DNA from: Polluticoccus soli
GTDB taxonomy: Bacteria > Bacteroidota > Bacteroidia > Chitinophagales > Chitinophagaceae
NCBI RefSeq assembly: GCF_029269745.1
Contig: NZ_JARJHT010000001.1
Span: 1,178,001 to 1,242,000 of the forward strand
Reading direction: 5' to 3'
Length of the DNA stretch: 64,000 nt
A model generated the notes under the pieces. It was not told the DNA's origin, did no database searches, and saw nothing but the letters and a program-made list of their open reading frames with translations. Shown here one piece after another: positions 42,231 to 50,591 of this stretch; the stretch's first letter is position 1, and every line of letters starts with the position of its first letter. Position numbers and translations under genes: made by a program.

Positions 42231-43070
42231 ATGTTTGCACACTTGAACTACGTCAATCTTTCCGGCCAATTAATACCAGCAACTAGTGCCTCTGTCTCCC
42301 ACGACAACAGGGCATTCCGTTACGGATATGGCCTGTTTGAGACTATGCTTGTGAGGAAAGGCGTGATCGAGCTATGGCATTACCATGCGGAGCGGCTGTT
42401 TGACGGACTGAAACAACTGCGCTTCGACCTCCCTACCCTGTTCAATTCCGATAGATTGCAGGAAGAAGTACTGCATACCGTGCGCAAAAACCAGCTCGAC
42501 GAACTGTGCCGCGTGCGTCTACAGGTTTCGGCAGGCAGTGGCGGCTTATACGATTCGGCGGGTAAGGCGGAATACTGCATAGAATGTTTCCCCCTCGAAA
42601 AACACATTACCGAACTAAATGAAGCAGGATTGGTTACTGGCCTTGCCCAAGACCTTGTTAAGAGTTCAGATAGCCTGTCCAACCTGAAATCTTGCAGCGC
42701 GCTGATCTATGCAACAGCAGCCCAACAGGCAAAAGCCAACAAGTGGAACGACGCGCTCATACTGAATACATCCGGGAATATTATTGAGAGCACAATAGCC
42801 AATCTCTTCTGGATAAAGGACAGCAAAGTCTTTACTCCACCGCTTTCTGAAGGCTGTATTGCCGGTGTAATGCGAAGGCATCTTATTACCATCCTTCCCC
42901 AACGCGGCTATATAGTACAAGAACAAGCAGCTACCAAGTCTATGCTACAGGCGGCAGATGCGGTTTTCCTCACTAACGCTATCCGGAAGATAAAATGGAT
43001 ATGTAGAATTGATGAGACTGAGTATGCTATGCATATGATTCCCGACATCTATAACACTGCCTTTAAATAA
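42231..43070 (+). CDS. Aminotransferase class IV (PabC/IlvE/Dat-type fold)
   Basis: A 279-residue PLP enzyme of fold type IV. The opening SVSHDNRAFRYGYGLFETML is the family N-terminal motif. The PLP lysine is in NLKSCSALIYATAAQQAK. The conserved Glu lies in GNIIESTIANLFWIKD. The segment TPPLSEGCIAGVMRRHL matches the family's phosphate-binding region. Aminodeoxychorismate lyase (folate p-aminobenzoate branch) is the favoured role by size and similarity. A branched-chain or D-amino acid aminotransferase cannot be excluded by eye, so no symbol is given. It is transcribed divergently from lpxD. A weak hairpin lies 26 bp after the stop. Confidence 0.85.
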   Translation: MFAHLNYVNLSGQLIPATSASVSHDNRAFRYGYGLFETMLVRKGVIELWHYHAERLFDGLKQLRFDLPTLFNSDRLQEEVLHTVRKNQLDELCRVRLQVSAGSGGLYDSAGKAEYCIECFPLEKHITELNEAGLVTGLAQDLVKSSDSLSNLKSCSALIYATAAQQAKANKWNDALILNTSGNIIESTIANLFWIKDSKVFTPPLSEGCIAGVMRRHLITILPQRGYIVQEQAATKSMLQAADAVFLTNAIRKIKWICRIDETEYAMHMIPDIYNTAFK

Positions 43071-43096
43071 TTCTGGTTTAACGTTTTATAAACAGC

Positions 43097-43126
43097 TGTG
43101 CCGCTTCATTTGGCACATTTGTTTTT
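43097..43126 (+). terminator. Weak terminator-like hairpin
   Basis: TGTGCC (43097-43102) and GGCACA (43112-43117) form a 6-bp stem with a 9-nt loop, followed by TTTGTTTTT. It starts 26 bp past the aminotransferase stop. Confidence 0.4.
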
Positions 43127-43148
43127 CGCCCGTTAAAAAGCGACTGGC

Positions 43149-43739
43149 ATGAGGTGTTTTTTACTGGCAATAATAATGATAGCAGGCATAATGGGAACGA
43201 AGGCCCAGCGCGTGAACTTTGGTGCTGAAGCTGGCCTTTCTCTCAGTAGCATGGCTATCCGTCACCAGGGCGAACAGGTTAAAGCCGGTATGACCCCGGG
43301 ATTGAAAGCGGGGGTTATCGGCGATGTCCGGTTCAATGATATGTTCTCCGTACAGCCCGGGTTGTATTTCAACCAGAAAGGCTACACTGATAACGGAATA
43401 AAAACCACACTGCCTTATGCAGAACTGCCAGTCAATTTCCAGTTCCGCTTCCCCGCATGGCACGGGCATTTCTTTACCGGAGGTGGGCCCTACGCCGCCT
43501 ATTTGCTCAACGACAAGAATATAGCTTTCGAAAACCAGCATATCGAAAACACGATCAGCAATGTCAAGCCTTTCGATATGGGCATCAATATAAACGGTGG
43601 CTACCTGCTGCGTGGCAGCGCTTTTATTCGCGCCAATGCGGGTTTTGGGTTCATGAACCTGAACGGCAATGGCAACACCGAAAATGCCCTCCGCAACTGC
43701 TCGCTGAGCTTTACGCTGGGCTACATGCTTTCCCAATAG
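43149..43739 (+). CDS. Small outer-membrane beta-barrel (PorT/porin-like) protein
   Basis: A 196-residue exported protein. The signal peptide ends about GTKAQ. It is followed by the usual Bacteroidota small-barrel opening VNFGAEAGLSLSSMAI. Alternating strands continue to the end (FNDMFSVQPGLYFNQKGYTD, ELPVNFQFRFP, HFFTGGGPYAAYLL, ANAGFGFMNLNG, LSFTLGYMLS). Eight or so strands fit a PF13568-type outer-membrane barrel. Function is unknown. It is 78 bp after the aminotransferase and 55 bp before gltX on the same strand, but gltX has its own consensus promoter. Confidence 0.8.
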   Translation: MRCFLLAIIMIAGIMGTKAQRVNFGAEAGLSLSSMAIRHQGEQVKAGMTPGLKAGVIGDVRFNDMFSVQPGLYFNQKGYTDNGIKTTLPYAELPVNFQFRFPAWHGHFFTGGGPYAAYLLNDKNIAFENQHIENTISNVKPFDMGININGGYLLRGSAFIRANAGFGFMNLNGNGNTENALRNCSLSFTLGYMLSQ

Positions 43740-43757
43740 CCTTTAGGCACATCTAAG

Positions 43758-43789
43758 TTTGAGAGTAGCGGGCTTTCCTGCTAACTTTG
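43758..43789 (+). promoter_or_regulatory. gltX promoter, TTTG-N20-TAACTTTG, abutting the start codon
   Basis: TTTG (43758-43761), 20 nt and TAACTTTG (43782-43789) match both elements of the Bacteroidota consensus. Only 5 nt (CGCGC) separate the -7 box from the gltX ATG at 43795, so the transcript should start at or within a few bases of the start codon. Confidence 0.7.
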
Positions 43790-43794
43790 CGCGC

Positions 43795-45315
43795 ATGAGT
43801 AATAAAGTTCGCGTTCGTTTTGCACCGAGCCCTACTGGTGGCCTGCACCTGGGTGGCGTGCGTACTGTTTTATACAATTACCTTTTTGCCCGTCATCACG
43901 GTGGCGATTTTGTTTTGCGCATAGAAGACACCGACCAGAACCGCTACGTGGAAGGCGCTGAAGAATATATCTACAAATGCCTGGAATGGTGCGGCCTGGA
44001 GCCGGATGAAAGTCCACTGAAAGGCGGCCCGCATGCACCATACCGCCAAAGCGAACGTAAACACCTGTACTACCAATATGCGCAGCAGCTGATAGATTCG
44101 GGACATGCGTATTATGCATTCGATACGCCGGGTGATCTGGAGCGTATGCGCCAGGAGTTTAAAACTGATAGCCATACCAACCCGCAATACGATCATATGA
44201 CGCGTATGCAGATGAAAAACTCGCTGTCGCTGGCGCCTGAGGAAGTGATCGAATTGCTGAACAATGGCACTCCGTATGTTATCCGCATCAAAATGCCGTT
44301 GGGTGAAAAGGTGAAGTTTACCGATATGATCCGTGGCGAAATGGAGTTCGATACATCGCTTGTAGATGACAAAGTATTACTGAAAGCTGATGGTATGCCC
44401 ACTTACCACCTCGCTGTGGTGGTAGACGATTACCTGATGAAGATCACTCACGCCTTCCGTGGCGAAGAATGGCTGCCCAGTGCACCCGTTCACCTGTTGC
44501 TTTGGAAGTATTTGGGCTGGGAAGCATCTATGCCACAATGGGCGCACCTACCATTAATATTGAAACCAGACGGTCACGGCAAACTTAGCAAACGCGATGG
44601 TGAGCGTCTTGGATTCCCGGTATTTGCCATGAACTGGATGGACCCGCGCACCGGCGACAAAACCGAAGGTTTCAGAGAAAAAGGATTTCTGCCAGAGGCT
44701 TTTGTCAACTTGCTGGCCATGCTGGGTTGGAATGCAGGTACCGAGCAGGAAATATTCTCGCTGCAGGAGTTGGTTGAGAAATTTTCTATTGACCGTGTGC
44801 ACAAAGGCGGCGCTAAGTTCGATTACGAAAAAGCCAAATGGTACAACCACCAATATATACAGCGCCTCAGCGATGAGCAGCTTGCAACGCTGGCGGAGCC
44901 ATACGTGGAAGCACACGGAGGCAGCGATAACAGGGAAATGCTTGTGAAAGTAGCGGGCCTGATAAAAGAAAGACTGACCCTTGTTGGCGACTTCTGGGAG
45001 CAAGGTCACTTCTTCTTCCAAACACCCGAGATGGATGCGAGCCAGATCAAAGACAAATGGAATGACACTAAAAAGGCATTCTTCGAGGCCTGGGCTACCG
45101 AAATAAGCGGAATGAGCACCTGGGAGCACACTGCACTCGAACAAAGCTTTAATGCCCAAATGGAAAAGCACGGCCTCAAAAAAGGCGACGTGTTATTACC
45201 GCTGCGCATAATGCTGGTAGGTGGCAAATACGGCCCCGGCGTATTTATGATAGCAGAAGTAATAGGCAAAGAGGAAACTGTGAAACGAATTCACAATGCA
45301 ATAGCAGCGCTTTAA
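43795..45315 (+). CDS. gltX: Glutamate-tRNA ligase
   Basis: GltX charges tRNA-Glu. The start is set at the ATG at 43795 (MSNKVRVRFAPSPTG, 506 aa); the longer frame begins with TTG and overlaps the promoter. Class I motifs are complete: the HIGH equivalent is PSPTGGLHLGGVRT at residues ~10-23, and the KMSKS equivalent is in HGKLSKRDGERLG near residue 265. DFVLRIEDTDQNR lies between them. The C-terminal anticodon-binding region (GAKFDYEKAKWYNHQYIQRL onward) is present. Followed after 19 bp by a strong palindromic terminator shared with the convergent Omp28-type gene. Confidence 0.97.
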   Translation: MSNKVRVRFAPSPTGGLHLGGVRTVLYNYLFARHHGGDFVLRIEDTDQNRYVEGAEEYIYKCLEWCGLEPDESPLKGGPHAPYRQSERKHLYYQYAQQLIDSGHAYYAFDTPGDLERMRQEFKTDSHTNPQYDHMTRMQMKNSLSLAPEEVIELLNNGTPYVIRIKMPLGEKVKFTDMIRGEMEFDTSLVDDKVLLKADGMPTYHLAVVVDDYLMKITHAFRGEEWLPSAPVHLLLWKYLGWEASMPQWAHLPLILKPDGHGKLSKRDGERLGFPVFAMNWMDPRTGDKTEGFREKGFLPEAFVNLLAMLGWNAGTEQEIFSLQELVEKFSIDRVHKGGAKFDYEKAKWYNHQYIQRLSDEQLATLAEPYVEAHGGSDNREMLVKVAGLIKERLTLVGDFWEQGHFFFQTPEMDASQIKDKWNDTKKAFFEAWATEISGMSTWEHTALEQSFNAQMEKHGLKKGDVLLPLRIMLVGGKYGPGVFMIAEVIGKEETVKRIHNAIAAL

Positions 45316-45334
45316 GACGAAATCTAATAAAAAT

Positions 45335-45362
45335 AAAAAGGGTGGCAATTGCCACCCTTTTT
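45335..45362. terminator. Bidirectional terminator between gltX and the Omp28-type gene
   Basis: A perfect 28-bp palindrome (arms AAAAAGGGTGGCAA and its complement) lies 19 bp from each convergent stop codon. A and T tracts serve both strands. Confidence 0.85.
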
Positions 45363-45381
45363 AAATATGTCCTGCTACACC

Positions 45382-46545
45382 TTATTGGATAGTCAGTTTA
45401 GAAACTTGTGTTTCCATACCGTTGCTCAGGTGCAGGAAGTAAGTACCTGCAGCTACACCGTGTGCTGATGGCTGGAATTGGATAGTGTGCAGACCTGCAA
45501 CTTCCTCACTTGTGTAAGGAGCAGCTACCAACTGGCCTACAGTGTTGTACACTTTCAGTGTTACAGTTGCAGAAGTGGCTGTGTTGTACTCCAGTTTAAT
45601 AACATCGTTAGCTGTAGCTGGGTTAGGATATGCATTCAACATTTGTACATTCTTAACCTCGGCAACTGCAGTAGGATGTTTGAACTGGAAGTGGCTGATC
45701 TCTTCGCCATTCAGAATTTCTTTCTGATCCTGGGCTGCATCGCCATCCATAGCTACGAAAGCAACGACGTGCATATTTTTGTTGTTCCAACCAGTAGGCG
45801 CAGCACCTTTTTTAGTAGTAAAGGCGATATGTTTAGTATATACTGTGTTTACTACAGGACCACTTGTAGGCCATGCATCAGAATAACCCCAGTTACCACC
45901 AAGAGCTTTGCGCAGTACGCGATTGTGGAACCAGCCTGTCAGAGGATCAGAACCTATAGAAGAAAGATAGTTGGTCTGACGCAGATCGTTCTGAGTACCT
46001 CCGCCATAGTTTTTCGCTTCAATGCTGTCTTCAATTACATATACCTGCAGTTTTACAGGAATACCTGCTGTTGGTGCAGTAGTGAATTTTACGTTCACAT
46101 CAGCTTCATAAGCTGTATCATTCAACCTTACCATGTTAGTGAAGCTGATCGATACAGGAGCTGTCAGCGCTTTGCGAACATTAAATGCGTTTGGCCAGGC
46201 ACCCCTGTTCATAGAAATACCAGTCCAGTCTGCGTCTTGCGCTGGCGGGTACATTTTCCTGTCAACTGCACCAGCAGGATAACCGTATGGTTTCACCATT
46301 GTATTAATAGCGTCACCAGCTGCTGTCCTCAACGGGCTTGATGCATTGGTATAGCTACCAGTATGAATAGCAATGGGAATTGTGTTTTCGGGATTAGCCG
46401 ATTCAATGCCTTCAATTTTCACTGCACCGTCGGGGCAATAGCCGCATTTAACGCCGGTATAGTCTTCGATTACAACTTTCTTAACAGTCTGTGCATTAAC
46501 TGCCATAGCAGGCAGTACAGCTAACGCAAGTAATAGTTTTTTCAT
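45382..46545 (-). CDS. Omp28-related secreted protein with thioredoxin-like CxxC and T9SS sorting domain
   Basis: A 387-residue exported protein. The signal peptide MKKLLLALAVLPAMAVNAQT is followed by VVIEDYTGVKCGYCPDGA. That segment carries a CGYC motif at about residues 34-37, typical of the Omp28 family, which has a thioredoxin-like start. A middle beta domain follows, and from about residue 300 a type A sorting domain (MLNAYPNPATANDVIKLEY, ending LTIQ). It is expected at the cell surface or outside. Redox activity of the CxxC is possible but not shown. The 154-bp upstream gap is very AT-rich, with no clear TAnnTTTG. It shares its terminator with gltX. Confidence 0.87.
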   Translation of the reverse strand: MKKLLLALAVLPAMAVNAQTVKKVVIEDYTGVKCGYCPDGAVKIEGIESANPENTIPIAIHTGSYTNASSPLRTAAGDAINTMVKPYGYPAGAVDRKMYPPAQDADWTGISMNRGAWPNAFNVRKALTAPVSISFTNMVRLNDTAYEADVNVKFTTAPTAGIPVKLQVYVIEDSIEAKNYGGGTQNDLRQTNYLSSIGSDPLTGWFHNRVLRKALGGNWGYSDAWPTSGPVVNTVYTKHIAFTTKKGAAPTGWNNKNMHVVAFVAMDGDAAQDQKEILNGEEISHFQFKHPTAVAEVKNVQMLNAYPNPATANDVIKLEYNTATSATVTLKVYNTVGQLVAAPYTSEEVAGLHTIQFQPSAHGVAAGTYFLHLSNGMETQVSKLTIQ

Positions 46546-46699
46546 AATTGTAAAGTGTTTTGTTTGTAGTGTAAATTTTACAGTAGACTAAATTAATTTT
46601 TTTTATTTTAATTTCAAAATTTTTTAACAGTTTAATTACATTTCGTCTATTCTATATTTTGCAATGTATTAATAATGAACTAATAACTTAAGTCCATTT

Positions 46700-47446
46700 A
46701 TGTCAAAAAGAAGGTTCTGTTTCCTCGGTGCTGCAATTATTATGGCAATAAGTTGTCGTAAAAGGCCCGATCCCATCGGCCCTCCTATCACATCTTCGCT
46801 GACACTACAGTTTGAAAACATGGTCGGGGACCGAGTGCTTAGGCTGGACTCAACTGTATATACCAATGCAAATAACGACTCGTTCATAGTGAACAAATAC
46901 AGGTATTATATTTCCAATATCATACTGATAACAGCCGAGGGAAAGAATTTTGTAGAGCCTGAAAGCTATCACCTCATTAAAGAAGATTTGCCTTCTTCAA
47001 AAAAATTTTCAATTAGCAATGTCCCTGCTGGCCAATACACCAAAATTCAATTTCTGATCGGTGTGGACAGCCTGCGCAATGTAAGTGGTGCTCAAACCGG
47101 TGCACTTGATCCGTCGCATACTATGTTTTGGGATTGGGAAACAGGTTATATCATGGCAATGTTTGAAGGCAAACGCGTTGGAACAGAGGATCTCCTTATC
47201 ATGCACATCTCAGGTTTTAAGCCGCCTTATAATTCTATTCGCCAGATAACGTTGAGCTTGCCTTCACCTGTGCAGGTTAAAGAGGGAATTCAGCCCAATA
47301 TTCACATTACATCAGACTTGGCCGAATGGTTCAAGACACCCAACTTGATTGACTTTGACGAAATACAGATAACGGCGGGTGGCTCTATAGGACTACAAAT
47401 TGCAGACAACTACGCCGACATGTTTAAGATTGACCATGTAGATTAA
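46700..47446 (+). CDS. MbnP-like lipoprotein
   Basis: A 248-residue lipoprotein with lipobox IIMAISC. The body matches the MbnP-type domain: LQFENMVGDRVLRLDSTVYT, VNKYRYYISNIIL, YHLIKEDLP, VSGAQTGALDPSHTMFWDWE. The last region leads into TGYIMAMFEGK, with the Trp residues that are conserved in the family. MbnP proteins bind copper and in methanotrophs are partnered by the diheme enzyme MbnH, which oxidises a Trp to kynurenine. No MbnH-like gene lies in this window. It is a lone gene, convergent with the copper-containing oxidase operon and separated from it by a strong hairpin. Confidence 0.8.
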   Translation: MSKRRFCFLGAAIIMAISCRKRPDPIGPPITSSLTLQFENMVGDRVLRLDSTVYTNANNDSFIVNKYRYYISNIILITAEGKNFVEPESYHLIKEDLPSSKKFSISNVPAGQYTKIQFLIGVDSLRNVSGAQTGALDPSHTMFWDWETGYIMAMFEGKRVGTEDLLIMHISGFKPPYNSIRQITLSLPSPVQVKEGIQPNIHITSDLAEWFKTPNLIDFDEIQITAGGSIGLQIADNYADMFKIDHVD

Positions 47447-47528
47447 ATATACTCTGAACTGCAAATAAGGACTACTAATAAAACGCCTTTACTCCTGCAA
47501 AAAAGCCACGTAGATGCTAAGTGATCAT

Positions 47529-47559
47529 AAAAATAGCCGGCTAATAGCCGGCTATTTTT
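47529..47559. terminator. Bidirectional terminator at the end of the act-cox operon
   Basis: AAAAATAGCCGGCT and its complement form a 14-bp stem with a 3-nt loop. Flanking A and T tracts serve both the MbnP-like gene and coxA. Confidence 0.85.
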
Positions 47560-47578
47560 TATTCAAAGTTATTTTGTT

Positions 47579-49396
47579 CTAGTGAGCTTCTTCTCCAGGT
47601 CTCAGTGGTGTTGTCTGAGAGATGAAATCACCACCGTTTCCGTCGTCTTTATAATCGTAAGCCCAACGATGAACTTCAGGTATTTCACCAGGCCAGTTAC
47701 CGTGACCGGCATGGATTGGTGTAGTCCACTCAAGTGAAGTAGCACCCCATGGGTTTTGTGTAGTCACCTTACGTCCGCGCCAGATGCTGGCAAAGAAGTT
47801 AACAACGAATATCAGCTGACCGAAGAATACGATGATAGCTACAATACTGATGAAAGCATTCAAGTCGTTAAATTGTTTGAAAGACTCCCATGCACTGTAA
47901 TCATAGTAACGACGCGGCATACCAGCGATACCTTCGTAGTGCATTGGCCAGAAGATCAGGTAAGCACCCGCAAACGTGATGAAGAAGTGGATGTAACCCA
48001 GCGTGTTGTTCATGAAACGACCATACATTTTGGGGAACCAGTGGTAGATACCAGCGAACATACCGAAGAACGCTGCCACACCCATTACTATGTGGAAGTG
48101 CGCGATCACGAAGTAAGTATCGTGCAGGTGGATATCAAGCGAAGAGTTACCCAGGTGGATACCTGTCAGACCACCAGATATGAACATCGACACAAAGCCG
48201 AGGGCAAACATCATTGGTACTGTAAAACGTATACGACCGCGCCAGATTGTAGTCAGCCAGTTGAACACTTTAACAGCCGAAGGTACAGCAATAAGCAGCG
48301 TCAGCAGTACGAAGATAGAACCAAGGAACGGGCTCATACCGGTAACGAACATGTGGTGCGCCCATACCAGGAAGGCCAGCACGGTGATACCGATCAGGGA
48401 GATGATCATCGCGAAGTAACCAAAGATAGGCTTACGACTGTGGATAGACAGAATTTCTGATGCCATACCCATGGTTGGGAGGATGATGATATACACCTCA
48501 GGGTGACCCAGGAACCAGAACAAGTGCTGGTACAGGATTGGAGAACCACCGATGTGCGGCAGCGCTTTACCACCAATAAATATTTCAGAAAGGTAGAAGC
48601 TGGTACCGAAGTTACGATCGAAGATCAGCAGCACTAAACCTGATAGCAGTACAGGGAAAGAAAGCACACCCAGTACAGCAGTGAAGAACAGCGCCCAGAT
48701 AGTCAGCGGCAGGCGGGTCATCGTCATGCCTTTAGTACGCATGTTCAGGATAGTAGAGATGTAGTTAAGACCACCCAGCAGTGATGACACTACGAACAGC
48801 GCCATAGCTACAAGCCAAAGATCCATACCGATACCAGAACCCAGTGACGCTTCTTTAAGCGCACTCAGCGGAGGGTAAGTTGTCCAACCACCCGATGCAG
48901 GACCTGTTTGCACAAACAGTGAGCAGAACATGAAAACACTGGCAATAAAGAAGAACCAGTAAGACAGCATGTTCATGAAAGGCGAAGCCATATCACGCGC
49001 ACCTATTTGCAGAGGAATAAGCAGGTTCGCAAATGTACCGCTCAGACCAGCTGTAAGTACGAAGAATACGAGGATGGTACCGTGCATGGTAACCAGGCCG
49101 TAATAAAATTCAGGAGACAGTTTGCCACCTTTAGCCCATTGGCCAAGGAAGGTTTCCATGATCGGGAATGTTTGATCAGGAAAGCCCAACTGCAGGCGGA
49201 AGAATACCGAAAACAGCGCGCCAATGATTGCCCATATGATACCGGTGATCAGGAACTGCTTACCGATAACCTTGTGGTCCTGGCTGAAAATGTACTTCGT
49301 AATGAAGTGCTGCTCATGATGCTCATGATGATGGCCGGTATCTTCGTGATGGCCATGCGCTACATTAGGTCCGTCTATAACAACTGTATTGCTCAT
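47579..49396 (-). CDS. ctaD: Cytochrome c oxidase subunit I
   Basis: This is the catalytic heme-copper oxidase subunit (605 aa), which reduces O2 and pumps protons in the inner membrane. It has about 12 membrane segments. Canonical elements are MHGTILVFFVLTAG (low-spin heme His), GHPEVYIIILPTMG (CuB His and the cross-linked Tyr), WAHHMFVTGM (two CuB His) and HFHIVMGVAAFFGMFAG (heme ligands). The first ~30 residues are unusually His-rich (nine His in the 18 residues from about 14 to 31). Last gene of the act-cox operon. No subunit III or IV gene follows. A 7-bp hairpin lies in the 36-bp gap to coxB. Confidence 0.97.
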   Translation of the reverse strand: MSNTVVIDGPNVAHGHHEDTGHHHEHHEQHFITKYIFSQDHKVIGKQFLITGIIWAIIGALFSVFFRLQLGFPDQTFPIMETFLGQWAKGGKLSPEFYYGLVTMHGTILVFFVLTAGLSGTFANLLIPLQIGARDMASPFMNMLSYWFFFIASVFMFCSLFVQTGPASGGWTTYPPLSALKEASLGSGIGMDLWLVAMALFVVSSLLGGLNYISTILNMRTKGMTMTRLPLTIWALFFTAVLGVLSFPVLLSGLVLLIFDRNFGTSFYLSEIFIGGKALPHIGGSPILYQHLFWFLGHPEVYIIILPTMGMASEILSIHSRKPIFGYFAMIISLIGITVLAFLVWAHHMFVTGMSPFLGSIFVLLTLLIAVPSAVKVFNWLTTIWRGRIRFTVPMMFALGFVSMFISGGLTGIHLGNSSLDIHLHDTYFVIAHFHIVMGVAAFFGMFAGIYHWFPKMYGRFMNNTLGYIHFFITFAGAYLIFWPMHYEGIAGMPRRYYDYSAWESFKQFNDLNAFISIVAIIVFFGQLIFVVNFFASIWRGRKVTTQNPWGATSLEWTTPIHAGHGNWPGEIPEVHRWAYDYKDDGNGGDFISQTTPLRPGEEAH

Positions 49397-49414
49397 TTTT
49401 ATTGCACTATTTGT

Positions 49415-49430
49415 GTCACGCTGGCGTGAC
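49415..49430 (-). other. Short inverted repeat between coxB and coxA
   Basis: GTCACGC and GCGTGAC flank 2 nt inside the 36-bp coxB-coxA gap. There is no U-tract, so it is not an obvious terminator. It could affect processing or relative expression. Confidence 0.35.
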
Positions 49431-49432
49431 GA

Positions 49433-50509
49433 TTACTTCATCGTTATTGCTTTAACACTATCAGTTTTGATCTCTTGCTGCTGGTTTGCAGGAGCAGCTT
49501 CTGTGCCTGCCGGCGCTGCTGGTGCAACGGCAGGGTTGTTAGCCGCAGAGTAAGAACCCTGAGCAGCCAGCCATGCATCGTGTTCGCCTTGCGTTTCTAC
49601 GATGATGGTACCGCGCATAGCGTAGTGGCCTTTACCGCACATCTGGTCGCAAGATATTTCGTAAACGAAATTCGGGTTACCAGTGATCTCTTTCATTTGT
49701 TTGGTAGTGTATTTCGGCGTGAACCACAGTGTGGTCACAATACCCGGTACAGCGTCCATCTTCAGACGGAAGTGAGCCAGACCTACGTCGTGGATCACGT
49801 CGCGTGAACCGATAACGAGTTTGACAGGTTTATTTACCACCAGGTGCAGCTCACCGCTCTGAGAAATAACATCATCCATATTGGCTTTGTCATTCCAGTC
49901 GAGACCCAGCACGTTGTTAGCATCGTTTATCTTGCGGAAATCCCTTTTGCCAAGAGCATTGTCTTTACCAGGATAACGAACGATCCAGTTAAATTGTTTA
50001 CCAACCACCTCAACAACAGCAGCATCTTTCGGAGCTTCAGATGTAATAGCAACCCAGTTACGCAGACCCACCGCTACCAGCGATGCCATCGCGATAGCTG
50101 GAATAGTCGTCCATATCAGCTCCAGCTTGTTGTTGTGAGCATAGTAGAAAGAAGCCTTGTTCTTTTCAGATGCCTGGTAGCGGAAGCAAAACCAGAACAG
50201 CAGCGTCTGAGTGATCAGGAATACAACGCCTGTAATAAGCGTAGTAATGTTAAACATCAGATCATAAGACTCGCCTTGCACAGAAGCAGACACTGGCAGC
50301 ATTTTATCACGTAGTAACACGTGGCACTCCCAGATACCCCATAAACCCAGCACGAAGACGATAACCAACAACCAGGCCATAGTTCTGTTGACCCTTGCGT
50401 TGATCTTTTCTTCGCCACGCAGTATGGCAGCATATTCACTTGCTTTTGCAATCTGGTATATGATCATGAATACCAGAAATATCAATGCTATTGTTATAAG
50501 TCCCGACAT
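49433..50509 (-). CDS. ctaC: Cytochrome c oxidase subunit II
   Basis: Subunit II (358 aa) carries the CuA centre that accepts electrons from cytochrome c. Three hydrophobic segments (about residues 5-20, 45-65 and 90-110) precede the cupredoxin domain. CuA ligands are visible in HDVGLAHFRLKMDAVPG and ISCDQMCGKGHYAMRGTI (Cys-x3-Cys, His, Met). There is no CXXCH, so it lacks a fused cytochrome c and must receive electrons from the ActA or ActE hemes. The last ~45 residues are an Ala/Pro/Gln-rich tail of unknown role. It follows actF after 82 bp. Confidence 0.95.
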   Translation of the reverse strand: MSGLITIALIFLVFMIIYQIAKASEYAAILRGEEKINARVNRTMAWLLVIVFVLGLWGIWECHVLLRDKMLPVSASVQGESYDLMFNITTLITGVVFLITQTLLFWFCFRYQASEKNKASFYYAHNNKLELIWTTIPAIAMASLVAVGLRNWVAITSEAPKDAAVVEVVGKQFNWIVRYPGKDNALGKRDFRKINDANNVLGLDWNDKANMDDVISQSGELHLVVNKPVKLVIGSRDVIHDVGLAHFRLKMDAVPGIVTTLWFTPKYTTKQMKEITGNPNFVYEISCDQMCGKGHYAMRGTIIVETQGEHDAWLAAQGSYSAANNPAVAPAAPAGTEAAPANQQQEIKTDSVKAITMK

Positions 50510-50591
50510 GGTCAGTTCAGCTTGTATTTACTTAATTAGGTTAATCCGGTTATTAAAACTCAAATTAAATTTTTCTGTTCTTATCCTCTTA

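Noticed and set aside
42160-42240. Extended LpxD start
   Set aside because: The longer frame would overlap the divergent aminotransferase gene and both promoter boxes, and it is not family-like.
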